Source: Buxus sempervirens
Taxonomy: Eukaryota > Streptophyta > Magnoliopsida > Buxales > Buxaceae
Direction: 5' to 3'
NCBI GenBank assembly: GCA_947561395.2
Contig: OX387190.1
Coordinates: 36,878,392-36,942,391 of the forward strand
Length of the DNA: 64,000 nucleotides
Below, piece after piece: positions 35,801 to 45,779 of this stretch. Numbering within the stretch: the stretch's first letter is position 1; each line of letters begins with the position of its first letter. The notes under the pieces were generated by a model. The model did not search any database. It was not told the DNA's origin and saw only the letters and a list, made by a program, of their open reading frames with translations. The position numbers and the translations under genes were made by a program.

Positions 35801-36658
35801 TTATTTAAGCTCGACAGGGCTAAGGCGTTTAATGACTGGGTTCCGACCCCTTGAGCCCGTAGGGGGTGGTAATGGCGGTAGTGAAGAGAGTGCAGGAAAT
35901 TTTCTGACGTCCTGTGTCTTTCCCCTTTGCACTTCTTGTGACTTAGACTCATAGAGCCTTGCCAACCCAATAGCCCCAGACAAGGTAACTGGTCCTGCAG
36001 CTTGCACATCTGCCCTTATAGCCTCCTTCAATCCACTTACAAAACAACCGACTTGTTGCTCATTAGAAAGTTGTCCCGCGCAGTGCAATAACCGGTCAAA
36101 CTCCTGCTGGTATTCACGTACGCTGCCTTGGTGCCTTAATTTAGTGAGGTCACCAAAGAAGTTTTGGTAACGTGAAGGCCCATAACGCTGGTGTAACTCT
36201 GTTTTTAAGGATTCCCAATTCGCACCCACCCCTTGACGAAACCTTTGATACCACAGCTGAACGTTCCCTTCCAAATGACAACCTGCCATAGGCATCTTGT
36301 CCTCCTCCTCAGTTTGTTGAAACTCAAAAAATTGCTCAGCTCTGCAAATCCACTCTGTTGGATCCTCCGTCCCGTTATAGCGCGGAAAATCAAGCTTGGT
36401 TATCTTAGGAGTAGTTGTACTACCACTACCCATGATTCCCTTGCCTTTATTCCGGTTGTAAGAAGAGGATTCATCATGTCCACCACCCGAATTCAGAATT
36501 AATTTTTCCTGAATTTGGTTGGATAAAACCATAATCATATCCTCAGTGTGCTTCATAAGTCTCTCCTGTAAAGCCTTCATTTCTTGTTGCATGGATTGCT
36601 GTCCAGCATTCAACGAACTAATCTCATTCTCCAACTTATCTAGGCGGTGGTCGGACAT
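35801..36658 (-). CDS. Chromovirus gag (capsid), ends at in-frame TAA
   Basis: I chose the ATG at 36,656-36,658 (MSDHRLDKLENEI); the frame is open further upstream through the primer-binding site into the LTR, but without an ATG. About 285 aa. An N-terminal coiled-coil (heptad-like NEISSLNAGQQSMQQEMKAL) is followed by the retrotransposon gag core with FPRYNGTEDPTEWICRAEQF, QLWYQRFRQG and SVREYQQEFDRL. The TAA at 35,801-35,803 comes just before the zinc knuckle and is in the same frame as pol. In related chromoviruses gag and pol form one frame, so this is probably a nonsense mutation; a programmed readthrough is the alternative. Confidence 0.9.
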   Translation of the reverse strand: MSDHRLDKLENEISSLNAGQQSMQQEMKALQERLMKHTEDMIMVLSNQIQEKLILNSGGGHDESSSYNRNKGKGIMGSGSTTTPKITKLDFPRYNGTEDPTEWICRAEQFFEFQQTEEEDKMPMAGCHLEGNVQLWYQRFRQGVGANWESLKTELHQRYGPSRYQNFFGDLTKLRHQGSVREYQQEFDRLLHCAGQLSNEQQVGCFVSGLKEAIRADVQAAGPVTLSGAIGLARLYESKSQEVQRGKTQDVRKFPALSSLPPLPPPTGSRGRNPVIKRLSPVELK

Positions 36659-36663
36659 GCCTA

Positions 36664-36675
36664 GCTCCGATACCA
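36664..36675 (-). other. Primer-binding site (tRNA-Met type)
   Basis: Sense TGGTATCGGAGC starts three bases after the 5' LTR. It differs by one base from the common initiator-tRNA-Met complement TGGTATCAGAGC. Confidence 0.8.
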
Positions 36676-36678
36676 AGC

Positions 36679-37127
36679 TGTTGTGTTGCTTTGAGACGGA
36701 TCGAGTCACAGGCTTATCGACCGGGAAGGCCCAAGGATCGAGCCTACGTTGTTTACCTATTTTGGAGTAAAATGATCTAGGATGCTTCGAGGGATCCTAT
36801 CCTCCTGGTAGAGCTATTCAAGGTGCTCTATGCCTCCTGGGTCAACAACAGTTGAGATGAAAATCTTGATACCCTTTATTCATGTCTACGTAAACTTAAA
36901 TAGCCATTTAGCTTACAACTAGCCGTTGGCTTTAAGAAAGGAAAAACATACAATAAGGAAATTCTCCCACGTAATTGTAGGAGTCATTATTTAAATGGAA
37001 AACAATTAATCCCCACATGGAAGTAGGAATCCTTCTTAACAAGTCTTCACCCTTCAAAACAGCTCATCGGATTTCACTCAAGTACAGCTTATCCGCATGT
37101 CACTCCATCCCGTAATTGCCTCTAACA
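36679..37127 (-). repeat. Chromovirus 5' LTR
   Basis: 449 bp, TGTT...AACA. In the sense direction it is upstream of gag and presumably carries the promoter. Identical by eye to 31,849-32,297. Confidence 0.95.
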
Positions 37128-37132
37128 TATAC
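37128..37132. repeat. Chromovirus target duplication (right)
   Basis: TATAC directly after the 5' LTR; LINE-B2 endonuclease sequence continues. Confidence 0.9.
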
Positions 37133-37205
37133 TTGCCTTCACCCTTCCCTTCTTCTCCTGGGCATTAAGCCCTCTAACATTCCAAGATAGGATTTTAATA
37201 ATCAT
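37133..37205 (-). pseudogene. LINE-B2 ORF2 start codon and first residues
   Basis: The ATG at 37,203-37,205 opens MIIKILSWNVRGLN. This stub is cut from the rest of the endonuclease (31,843 downwards) by the chromovirus. Confidence 0.85.
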
Positions 37206-37268
37206 TAAAACACTGATTCACCATATCCCAATCAACCTTCAAAAAACAGTCCCTGATTCATACCCAAC

Positions 37269-40166
37269 TTAGGACACCTGTAGAGAATCCCTACACCCTC
37301 CCCTTGTGCTTCCTTTCTCCCTCCTCCCTTCAATTGCACTAAAGAGAGCTTGTGCCTCCCTCTCAAACCCCTGAAAGGAGACCCCGAGAGTCTTGCTTAG
37401 GCTCATAATATTGTCCAATACCCATGATGATGTTTCCCCCTTCAATATGGTTGTAGGAGAGCAGATCGGATCCTCCTTATTGAAATTGATGCAAGATTTA
37501 ACCCCCTGGTTCCTATCAATCCACCGGAAAGAGTGGGCAGCCAGCTGATTCTCCTCCAAAGACTTTTCTCCCCCCACACCTTCATGATCCGAATCTGAAA
37601 ATTCAGCAAAGAAATCCCCTAAATAAATTCATCGATCGTGCTTTCCATGATACTTCGATTACCACATTCTATTCCTTTATCAACAGGTAGTGTCAGACCA
37701 TTGCCCCTGACTGTATCTGCATCTGAGATACTAGGAAGTACCTGATTTAGCCCCAGTGGCTTATTCACATAATCCCCATAACTGCCTTTCCATTTATCCG
37801 GTGTTGCTCTTTTCTTTTGACGTCTGGAATAGCAAATCACCTTCCTCACTTGACCTTCTGGAGACCCGTCATTTGTTGTTGGCAACAGCTTCCTCACTGT
37901 CTCCTCGGTACTCCAATGCTCCTCACCAGAAGCTTGATCACACCCCTCTATAAGCACTCTCCCATCTCTATTATTCTTCTGTACCCATGCTTCGATTTCA
38001 GAGATCCTGACATCGATCCTGGAAATAGTTTTCTCCAAAGACCTACACAAAGATGAAAGAGAAGAAACAGATAACTCTTCGCCTTCCTTTACAGCAATCA
38101 CCTCTGACTTGGATTTCTCGCATAAATTCCCCTTCTTCTCGCCCTTGTTCAACACATTAAAATCGGTCACCTGCTCCTGTGGCCCAATAGAACACTGACC
38201 TGGGCTGACGCCTATATACTTTGTTAGCTGGTTGGGCCAGCGCCCAGGTCCTGATATAGAGCCTTTCTTATCCTCATGGCGCCCCTCAACACCAACCCTT
38301 TCCTGAAACTCACACTCCGGCCCATTTTTATTCAAATTCAACTTCAGATCCCCTGCCACTCTGGCAGAATTTCTGATACTACCTTCCAATACCTTCTCCC
38401 CTAACAATTCAACCACCTGAGTAGATGTTGTGCATGCTGCCACCCTAGCATCAGCATCCCCTCCTTGCCCTGCAGCACAAGGTAAAACTACCACATCTTC
38501 CATACCATCGCCATCTTCTTCATCATCACCACCCTTCATTCTCTGCATCCCAGAAACACAGCCACCCTTAAGATGACCAGTAAGCATTTCAATGAAAATT
38601 TCATACCACTCCTCCCCATCCCATATCACCAAACACCTGGGAATTCTTCGAGCAACTGTTTCGCCCACTTTTATCTTTATTGCTCCATCATTATCCATTC
38701 CATCAATCTGGACCATCCCTCCTAAACAATAACCAATGGCCTTAAACGATTGCAAAGCGAATAGATGTGGTGGAAGCCCCAACAATCTAATCCACCACCC
38801 TCCTTTTACAGGACCAGCTTCAGGTCTGAAATTCTTATTCCACCAATCCACAAATACTATTTCACCTTGTAAATTAAAGGGACTGTTAGCCACCATCTGT
38901 TTTGCCACCTCACTATTCACCCCTGAAAGAAGGACCTCTTCAGAAGCAAGAGGGATGAAAAGCCACCTCTGAGTAGCACCCACATTCTGCAGTAATATGT
39001 CTATACAATACTCCCAGTTGACCTTTGCTGAAGCTTTGCATCGAAGCATGTATCTCCGCCTATAACTCGGAAATTGTTTTTCTTGCCTAATCTCAATTGC
39101 AATCTCACTACCTTCCTTCATAAATCTGGTCTTAGTAATATTTTCAGAACACAAAGAAGAGAACAAAGTATAGTGGCCCTTGGTCATGTCATTGCTTAAA
39201 GCACGGAATTCATTCTTACGGTCAACCGGTTTCCTATCTTGTCGCTTGACACCTCCCTGGTTATTAGATGTGCCTCCCCTGTTTTCATAAACCATGCTAT
39301 TGTGGACTACTCCCTGCACTACAACCTCTTCCTCCATCTTTGATTTCCCTTTCATATCAAATGATAATTTGTACCATGCATCAAGGATATACTTCCATTT
39401 AAGAGCTTTATCTATCACTGGAAAAATAATCATACCCCTTCCATTGGATTTAGACTGCACAGAGACAACTAACATCCTTCCTCTATTATTCAATAAAATT
39501 TTTGCAGTAAAAATGGAGTCACCCACTGTCGACCGGCAAATGGTTCCCACCATTCTTTCATACTTTTGAGCATTCTCTACTGCATTTAGGAACCAATTAA
39601 TATGTTTCCCATGGAACTAAATCCATGAGGAAAACCTCCTACTTTTTTTCCACTACACACATGGTTACACCATATTTTCCGGAGGCTCTCTCAAATTGGA
39701 AAAACTTTCGTTCTACTTCTATCACTCTTTTCGCTACCTCCAAGGATCGAGGTGCATCCTGTACTCTTTGCTGACCATTTGACGATGGCTGTCTTCTAGC
39801 AACCACGTCCGCATAAGATGGTTTATTTCCTTGCACTCCTTTCTGAACCATTCTCTGCTTAACGTCTTTCCCGTTTGCTTCCTCTGACTAAAACTTCCCT
39901 TCAGTGAGCAAACCATTTTGAAAAGTAAGTAAGATGTCTTGAACACTATAACCAGCATCTCAAAGATCATTGCAAACAAGATTCAAAATTTTCATTAAAT
40001 GACCCTTTCGATCAAACTCTCCATCCATCGTGGATACCATCACTCCTATGTCATGTGGGATAAAACCCATCCCTTCCTCACTATTCGCTGACAAACAAAC
40101 TTCTACGGAGACTACAAACAGAGTTTCAACTTCACTTCGCTCCTTATAGTCGCCGTCACTCAACAC
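37269..40166 (-). pseudogene. LINE-B2 ORF1 (longest ORF1 copy)
   Basis: The longest frame, 37,619-39,553, has 644 aa. N-terminal pieces lie at 39,639-39,851 (PSYADVVARR, ASGKYGVTMCVVEKK) and near 39,734-40,166. The C-terminal piece is 37,269-37,577 (FEREAQALFSAIEGRREKG). Features in order: MLVVSVQSKSNGRGMIIFPV, SDFDM-type linker, a DUF4283-like region ending NLQGEIVFVDWWNK, WWIRLLGLPPHLFALQSF, IKIKVGETVARRIPRCLVIW, an acidic GGDDEEDGDG stretch, and the basic SRRQKKR. It probably acts as an RNA-binding protein. A TAA after STIDEFI and upstream frameshifts break it, but it is the best preserved ORF1 in the window. Confidence 0.8.
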
Positions 40167-40318
40167 CCAACTGTCCTCACTTCAAAACTCACCAACGCTT
40201 CGACTAAGACCCCAACTGATCTCGCCCAGACTCCATCGCTTCAAATATTTCTCCGACACTTCAACTTCACCGACGTTTCGAACTCACAGTCGCAATCGTC
40301 TATGCTTCGCCACCCTCG
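40167..40318 (-). other. LINE-B2 5' UTR
   Basis: A GC-richer stretch upstream of ORF1 in the sense direction, ending near 40,318 (sense start GAGGGTGGCGAAGC). The precise boundary with the LINE-C tail is uncertain by a few bases. Confidence 0.5.
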
Positions 40319-40580
40319 TTTGGGAAACACGTTCACAGAACAACAGGATCTTTGAGAATAAGAAAAGGTCTCTATTCAAATACTCAATTAGTTTTATCCT
40401 CTATTAGGCGTCTGCTGTGGAGTCTTGTAAGGGTTTGAAATGTCATGATGTTCTAATGTATGAGGATTTTAACATCCTGTAGAGGATGGGGATGGGAGCT
40501 ATGTACACCTTTGGTGTACAGTAATGTACTTGTTTTTCAGCTTTCGTTTTAATATAATATTTATTACCGATAAAAAAAAA
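40319..40580 (+). mobile_element. LINE-C 3' end (plus strand)
   Basis: The plus translation WETRSQNNRIFENKKRSLFKY matches the end of the LINE zf-RVT domain (LINE-B has WKERNNRIFENKERS). A 3' UTR with the conserved stem-loop, TTACCGAT and an A-tail (about 40,572-40,580) follow. The level of divergence from LINE-B matches LINE-C, and the orientation is the same. Confidence 0.75.
40502..40520 (+). other. LINE-C 3'-UTR stem-loop
   Basis: TGTACACC-TTT-GGTGTACA, about 51 nt before the A-tail; same stem and loop as LINE-B. Confidence 0.7.
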
Positions 40581-40588
40581 ATCACCAA
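40581..40588. repeat. Possible LINE-C target duplication (right)
   Basis: ATCACCAA, matching 22,885-22,892. Confidence 0.55.
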
Positions 40589-42450
40589 ATTATTCCCTCT
40601 TCTGATTCTTGGTTTGCTATTTCACTACTTTTAATATCTTATAAAATAATCTTCAACCCATTTAAAGAAACCTACTTCCACCAACTACAGGTTCTTAATG
40701 GAGCACCTTCACCTAATTTAAGGCATTTTAACATTCAAGCATTCAGGATTCAATCTTTTATAGGATATGACAGTGCAGATGACATAAACAAATCAAATCT
40801 CTACTCCCATCAAGGGGGACAAAAAGAACTAGTACTCACATCCAAAGTAACAGTTGCTAGACCAAGTAAACCTTTCTCCAAGAAGAAGGACATCAATAAG
40901 TTAATCTTCGTCTAAAAAGATAAGTGAGGTTTCTCATGTATAAATAATTACAAAATACAAACACTACTAGGTCTTCTTAACCCAAATCTAGTAATGTTGA
41001 AATCCACCCCACCCACCCCTCCAACACATAAACATAGAAAACGACTACCCCACTCCACTTTCACCAAACCTGTAATAAGCTAATGATAGCCTGCAGGTCC
41101 ACCTCCTACAATCAAACAAGAATTTCCACCCAAAAGTTATTTAGTTTCAAGAAACATAAATCTACTGACATAATAGATAAATCATCACAGCCACTTTCTT
41201 CATTCCAATTAATTAAAATTTCTGTCTATCATCCAAAAGGGACGTGTGAGGAAATCCATTCCCTTTCTTCCCAACAAATCAAGATAAATCTTAGGATCAA
41301 TTCTGCTTTCACTGCTTAAAGCAAGATCAAATCACACTTCCAAACATCTGATACAGCTTGAATAAAACGCCCATATTCATACAAATAAGACCCCTTACAT
41401 TCCAAGGCAGAATATTGATCTTTATTGACCACTTAACTCATCCAATTATGATTTCTGTAGTATTTCTCCCATCGCGTCCACATAAGTCTTTTAGACTATC
41501 AACTCTTCATAAGTTGTTAAGAAAATTGAATTTGTTATAGATATTGAAGGCAATAAAGATAGCTTTCGCCTCCGAAAACTAAGAACAAAAAAGCCTATAA
41601 ATTCACTAGATCCCGTAATCATGCCCAACAGTCACTCAAAATGTCCAACTTCATACACAAAGCATATCTCTCATCATATAAACAGTCATATTTCTTTTAG
41701 GTACATTTTACTAATTCCATCTACCTCACAATTCTACAATTTGGCAAAAGGTGGGCTAGGGTTTTGAGTCTTTTGACAACAAAGTACACTCACCAAGTGG
41801 GGACTGCACCCCTTTCCAAAAATTCAATCTATTATGCTGTTTGAACTACTATAATTTCTACCATGCCCATCCCTTTGGACTCATAAATATACCTTGATTC
41901 CAAAAAAAAAAGAAAAACAAAATCAACTTACCATAAGTACCACTTCTTCCACCTTTGCAGTATTCAAGTTCCACTGCCTTATCATGCACAAGTAAAATCC
42001 TTCATATGCACTTTCCATTCCAAAGCCCCACACAAGTGATTTTTTTAAGCTAAAAAGTTAGAACTTCAATTGCAAATGATTTTTTGAACCACATCTTACC
42101 GCTTGCTTCATCTTTAAAACCTTAACTCGGGAATCCTTAAGAGTGAACAACAATTATTAGTTAAATTTTAAATGGAGTATCATTTCTACCAATCTCTCCA
42201 CCATCAGAACTTACCACGAAAAAGATTTATAACACCCAAATGACTCCATTCAAGCCTCTAAATCTAACAAATTACAATAGCATAAACATGCTACTCTGGA
42301 AACTCACCTCAGATAACTCGCTAGGATTAGCTTTAAGACATTAATGATTCTTATGACTTTAATAGGGATGCTGAATTGGCCCCTCCTCTAAAAATGTCCC
42401 TTGCCCAAAGTTGTCAACCTCATCGAAGTGAGAAGAGGGTAGCCGATGGT
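40589..42450 (-). other. Region C, left part, with endonuclease remnant
   Basis: No intact gene. Around 41,200-41,430 the minus strand reads MKINILPWNVRGL before decaying, the counterpart of the remnant at 119-319. Its flanks also match region A. Nothing recognisable was found in 40,589-41,050. Confidence 0.5.
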
Positions 42451-43790
42451 AGTCTGAAATCCTCCCCATCCTAAACCATGCCATGTCATATTTCTCTAAT
42501 ATCTTCACTGCCACATGAGCTTCCAAGTAAGTACCGATGTTTGCTACAAAAGATTGCTTCTTGTCCTCTGGATTCTAAACTTGCTTATGTTGTTGATGCC
42601 ACCAGGTTCTCTTGTCCTTTGGCAAGTCCCCCTAACAAACCCCAACTTATAAAGGATGGTAGTCCTTTTTTTTTTTTCTGTTGTTGTTGTTTCGGAAGGG
42701 GGCGCGCGTGGGTTGTGTTGGTGCCCAGACTCCATGTTAAGAGGTGGTAGAGCAGCTGGGTTCACATCAGGTTTAGTTCAGGCAGCGTAGAGATGTACGA
42801 GTGGCAAGGGATGGAAGAATTCCTGTCCACATTTCTAGGAGTCAAAGATCCAAATGGGCCCAAGGTCTTGGTTAAGTTGTGGAGTGGTTTAAAAGGTACG
42901 AAGTCCAATCAGAATCAAAAACTGAAGTCCGGGTCTATGGAGCAAAAATTTTGGTGAGATTCTACAGGCAGATAGTATTATCCTGTCACGATGAAATTTA
43001 GGAATAGATTTGCCACCCGAAAACTATAGAGCATATAAGTGGCACCTTTGGCCAAATGTCGCTATCTTCCTCCTGGCCGACCGTCATGCACCACCTAGCA
43101 GCGGATTTACCTCATCTTGGAGATGCCAGTATTGGTCTAAAGCTGTCTCGAATCTAGAAGCCCAGCAACACATATCTCAGAATGCAGGAAATCCAACATA
43201 ACTGGAGCTGGTTCTCAATTGCAGGAAATCCAATTGTTCGTAGATAAGCAGTTTTGCTTCGCAATAGAGATTCAAATGGTTTTCTAGGCTACTTTAGAAG
43301 CAATAATAGGTCTCCGCTCTTAGAGAAGCATAGTATCGGTAGAGGGGAGTTCTATAAAGTCATGATTCTCCCTCAAGCAGGTTGTCGATGATTTCTTTTC
43401 TTCCCCAAAGAAAACATCGGAAGCAGATGGTTCTGTGGGGCATTGGACATCAGAAACCTAATCTGGGCAAGTCCAAGAAAGCCATGGAAGTTTATAGAGA
43501 GTGGTTTATTAGTAAAGTTACAGAAGGTTTGGAGGTAAGAGACCTTCAGCAGACATTTTCATCCACCAAGGCAAGGATCCAAATGGAAATTGTTGGCAAT
43601 ATCCTTTACTGTGCAAGTCTGCCACTTTATGGTTGGGAAGCGTAGGGTGTAATCTTGCAGTTTACCCCCTTCATTACTTAATTGCAATATTTTGCCATTC
43701 TATTCCTTCAGTCAAAGGATGAGGTGAATGCCAGGTGGTTGAGAGATCATCTGGCATATTCAGCATTTTGAAACCGAATTTGGGATATGC
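42451..43790 (+). other. Unidentified insertion-like segment in region C
   Basis: This stretch has no counterpart in regions A or B and looks inserted between two parts of region C. Plus-strand fragments such as SNNRSPLLEKHSIGRGEFYK and QAGCRWFLFFPKENIG-like sequence (about 43,300-43,430) weakly resemble the ORF1 style of plant LINEs, but stops are frequent. A T-run sits at 42,666-42,678. A 16-bp direct repeat, AGAGATCATCTGGCAT, lies at 43,742-43,757 and 43,792-43,807. The function and origin are unknown. Confidence 0.3.
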
Positions 43791-43799
43791 CAGAGATCA

Positions 43800-44564
43800 T
43801 CTGGCATGTCCTTTACTACTCAATTCTTGTTTTGACTCTCCCCTTTTGGCCCTTTTGGGATATCCCCATTTGGGATTTTTTATCACTGTTTATATTCATA
43901 CAAAGCAATTTTCAAAAGTCACAATCACACTTTCTAACAGCATCACAGTTTCCTCTTTCCTACATCCAGCCTCCCACAAAACATTTTCTAAAATCTGTTG
44001 TTTTTTCCAGGGCTGAGGGTTGAATCCCAATCCTCTGAAATGCATTCAAAGTTGTACCACTGTCGATCCTTATACCTTCTAGGAATAATTAGTTGCCAAT
44101 GCATCATACAGACCCGATCTCCACAAGTTTAAGGAACTATCAACGATTAATTTTCCATTTTCACAACACAGAGTTTTCACGTGTAAAAATTCATCAGCAA
44201 TAGAGCTTTTGCATCCACAAAAAACATCTTCAGAGTATCTAACCCTCAGTATTTCTTGCAAGTTTTTAACAAGCCAACAATTTCTTCATTTAACAGAGAA
44301 AATTGATGACCAGAAACCTCTACTTCTTTCCATAATCCACAATCATCTGGCATTGTCCTTTTTTCCATCAATAAACTCAAGTCCCTTACAATCCCTATAA
44401 GGAAATCCATGGCTTAATTCAATCCAACGAATGAAAATATGACGACTCTTAACTTGTTGATCCACATAAAACTTTTGAATGAAACTCAAGAGATAATCCA
44501 ATGGAGTAAAACACTCCACTTAAAATATCAATTTCCTAATAACAACCAACTAAACCCCAGTCAA
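43800..44564 (-). pseudogene. Degenerate ORF1-like remnant (region C)
   Basis: Paralogous to both tandem remnants at 18,290-20,700. The minus frame 44,079-44,261 reads LRVRYSEDVFCGCKSSIADEF and LNLWRSGLYDALATNYS. Identity as an old retroelement ORF1 is inferred from its position upstream of an endonuclease remnant. It contains stops. Confidence 0.4.
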
Positions 44565-45530
44565 CAACCATAGTTGAGTACATACAGTGAAAATCTGAGA
44601 TATAATTATTAACCTCATGCTACCTTTCTGCTTTAAAATTTTCTTTCCATACCCTTCCTCCATAACATATTTCGTGACAGTAAATTTCTTCAATAATCAA
44701 CATATTTGAAACATTTTTTGAATGGAGGAGAGAACTAGATGCTTCCAAATTAAGTCCTAATTTCTTAGTGATGTCTAGATCATCAAGAATCAACAACAAA
44801 AAATCAAATGCAGGATAACAAAAAAATTATTACACAAATTAAATACCTCAAATTGCAAAACATTTGTCCTTCACACAACGCCGATGAAACCTTCATTTCA
44901 ATAGTGAAGCCCTTGACTCGTTTCTAGCAACATAGATGCCATCTTGAAAAAGCCTATTCACAATAGAGATATCTTTACAAAACAAACATATTAAGAGATG
45001 AGAAGGAAGATAAATTGCTAAAATAAGAAATTAAATTAAATGATACCTAAGATTGTCACACATCGGATAAGATTTTCCAGAACAGAGAATGAGGTTCAAT
45101 TCAATTGTAACAAACATCTTCTTCAATAGAGAGGAAACAGATCTGAGACAAAGAAAGAGATATCAACAAGAAAATTTGAGACTACTTTAATGAAAATCTG
45201 AGACAATGAAAATCGAAAGCCAATGAACAAGGTTTCGTGGACAGATTAAATCGAAAACAAGATCAAACGTAAATTAATCAATACCGACGAAATTTCGCCG
45301 GTTCCCACTGAAAATGGAATGGAATCCATGCGGATATTAAACCATTCTTGATTTCGAGCGGCATCGGCGGTATACCGCGGCGTGCCGGTCGAAATCCATA
45401 CTATTTGGACGGCATGATCTGCTTGCCGTCGAAATGAGGGGATCTCGAACGGGTGCCTTGCACGGTTGCACCCCAAAAAAAAAAACGAACAGAAGACGAA
45501 ATGAGAAAGAGAAGGCAGAGAAGGGTCATA
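44565..45530. other. Non-coding stretch, possibly first intron of a minus-strand gene
   Basis: AT-rich and without a recognisable frame. The part to about 44,680 matches region B. If the splice donor at 45,530 is real, this would be intronic. The minus frame 45,246-45,767 is open, but it crosses that donor and shows no domain. Confidence 0.3.
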
Positions 45531-45675
45531 CCTGGGTCCTGATCGCGCCTCGTCCTCCGTCGCCAGCGAGAGAGAGCGGGCGCGAGAGAGAGAGAGAAGA
45601 GAGAGCGGAGTGGTGAGGTGAAGGGCAAGGAGATGGGGAGACACTGCAGTGTTGCTCCCGCCCTTCCCTCCTTCG
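45531..45675 (-). other. Possible first exon (5' UTR) of a minus-strand gene
   Basis: In the sense direction this is a CT-rich leader with (CT)n runs and no ATG, ending ...GACCCAG followed by GTATGA, a good plant splice donor (GT at 45,530-45,529). It lies about 30 nt downstream of a TATA box. No downstream coding exon was recognised in the window, so the gene may be dead, or very long with exons I cannot see. Confidence 0.35.
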
Positions 45676-45702
45676 TGTTTTCTCGTGCATACAAAATAAG
45701 GG

Positions 45703-45710
45703 GTTTTATA
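45703..45710 (-). promoter_or_regulatory. TATA box, minus strand
   Basis: Sense TATAAAAC; the predicted transcription start is near 45,675. A CT-rich leader and splice donor follow, which together look like a plant core promoter. Confidence 0.4.
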
Positions 45711-45779
45711 AGCGGTGAAATCGTCTGCCGCCTTATTAGCTGTCGGGCGCTCCCATCCAACGGTCACATAGCTTTTATT

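Larger units (their letters stand above)
31849..37127 (-). mobile_element. Complete Ty3/gypsy chromovirus (LTR retrotransposon)
   Basis: A 5,279-bp minus-strand element with 449-bp LTRs (TGTT...AACA) that are identical by eye, 5-bp TATAC duplications, a tRNA-Met-like primer-binding site, a polypurine tract and one gag-pol reading frame. The order PR-RT-RNaseH-IN with a C-terminal chromodomain assigns it to the Ty3/gypsy chromoviruses. The compact size suggests the Reina clade, which is not proven. Identical LTRs mean recent insertion. It sits inside LINE-B2 in the same orientation. A single in-frame stop separates gag from pol. Confidence 0.95.
28626..40318 (-). mobile_element. LINE-B2 (inverted in LINE-C; interrupted by a gypsy element)
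   Basis: A minus-strand LINE-B copy. Its 5' UTR is at about 40,170-40,318, followed by ORF1 (37,269-40,166) and ORF2 (37,205 down to 28,626, split by the chromovirus at 31,849-37,127). It lacks the last part of zf-RVT, the 3' UTR and the A-tail, ending abruptly inside the CCLCKSSVENVNHLLVHC region next to LINE-C. Its loss of 3' end together with the missing LINE-C segment fits one deletion across the junction. The closest relative is the 5'-proximal repeat of LINE-B1, with which it shares several inactivating mutations. Confidence 0.8.

Noticed and set aside
28626-40580. Single LINE inverted by twin priming
   Set aside because: Geometry fits, but the 3' piece at 40,319-40,580 has LINE-C-like divergence and outer repeats match LINE-C boundaries. 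Kept only as an alternative.
43742-43807. AGAGATCATCTGGCAT direct repeat as a target duplication
   Set aside because: The copies are only 34 bp apart with no mobile element between them.
45246-45767. 173-aa minus-strand open frame
   Set aside because: It crosses a good splice donor, overlaps a (CT)n leader and has no domain. It is more likely a leader exon plus intron.
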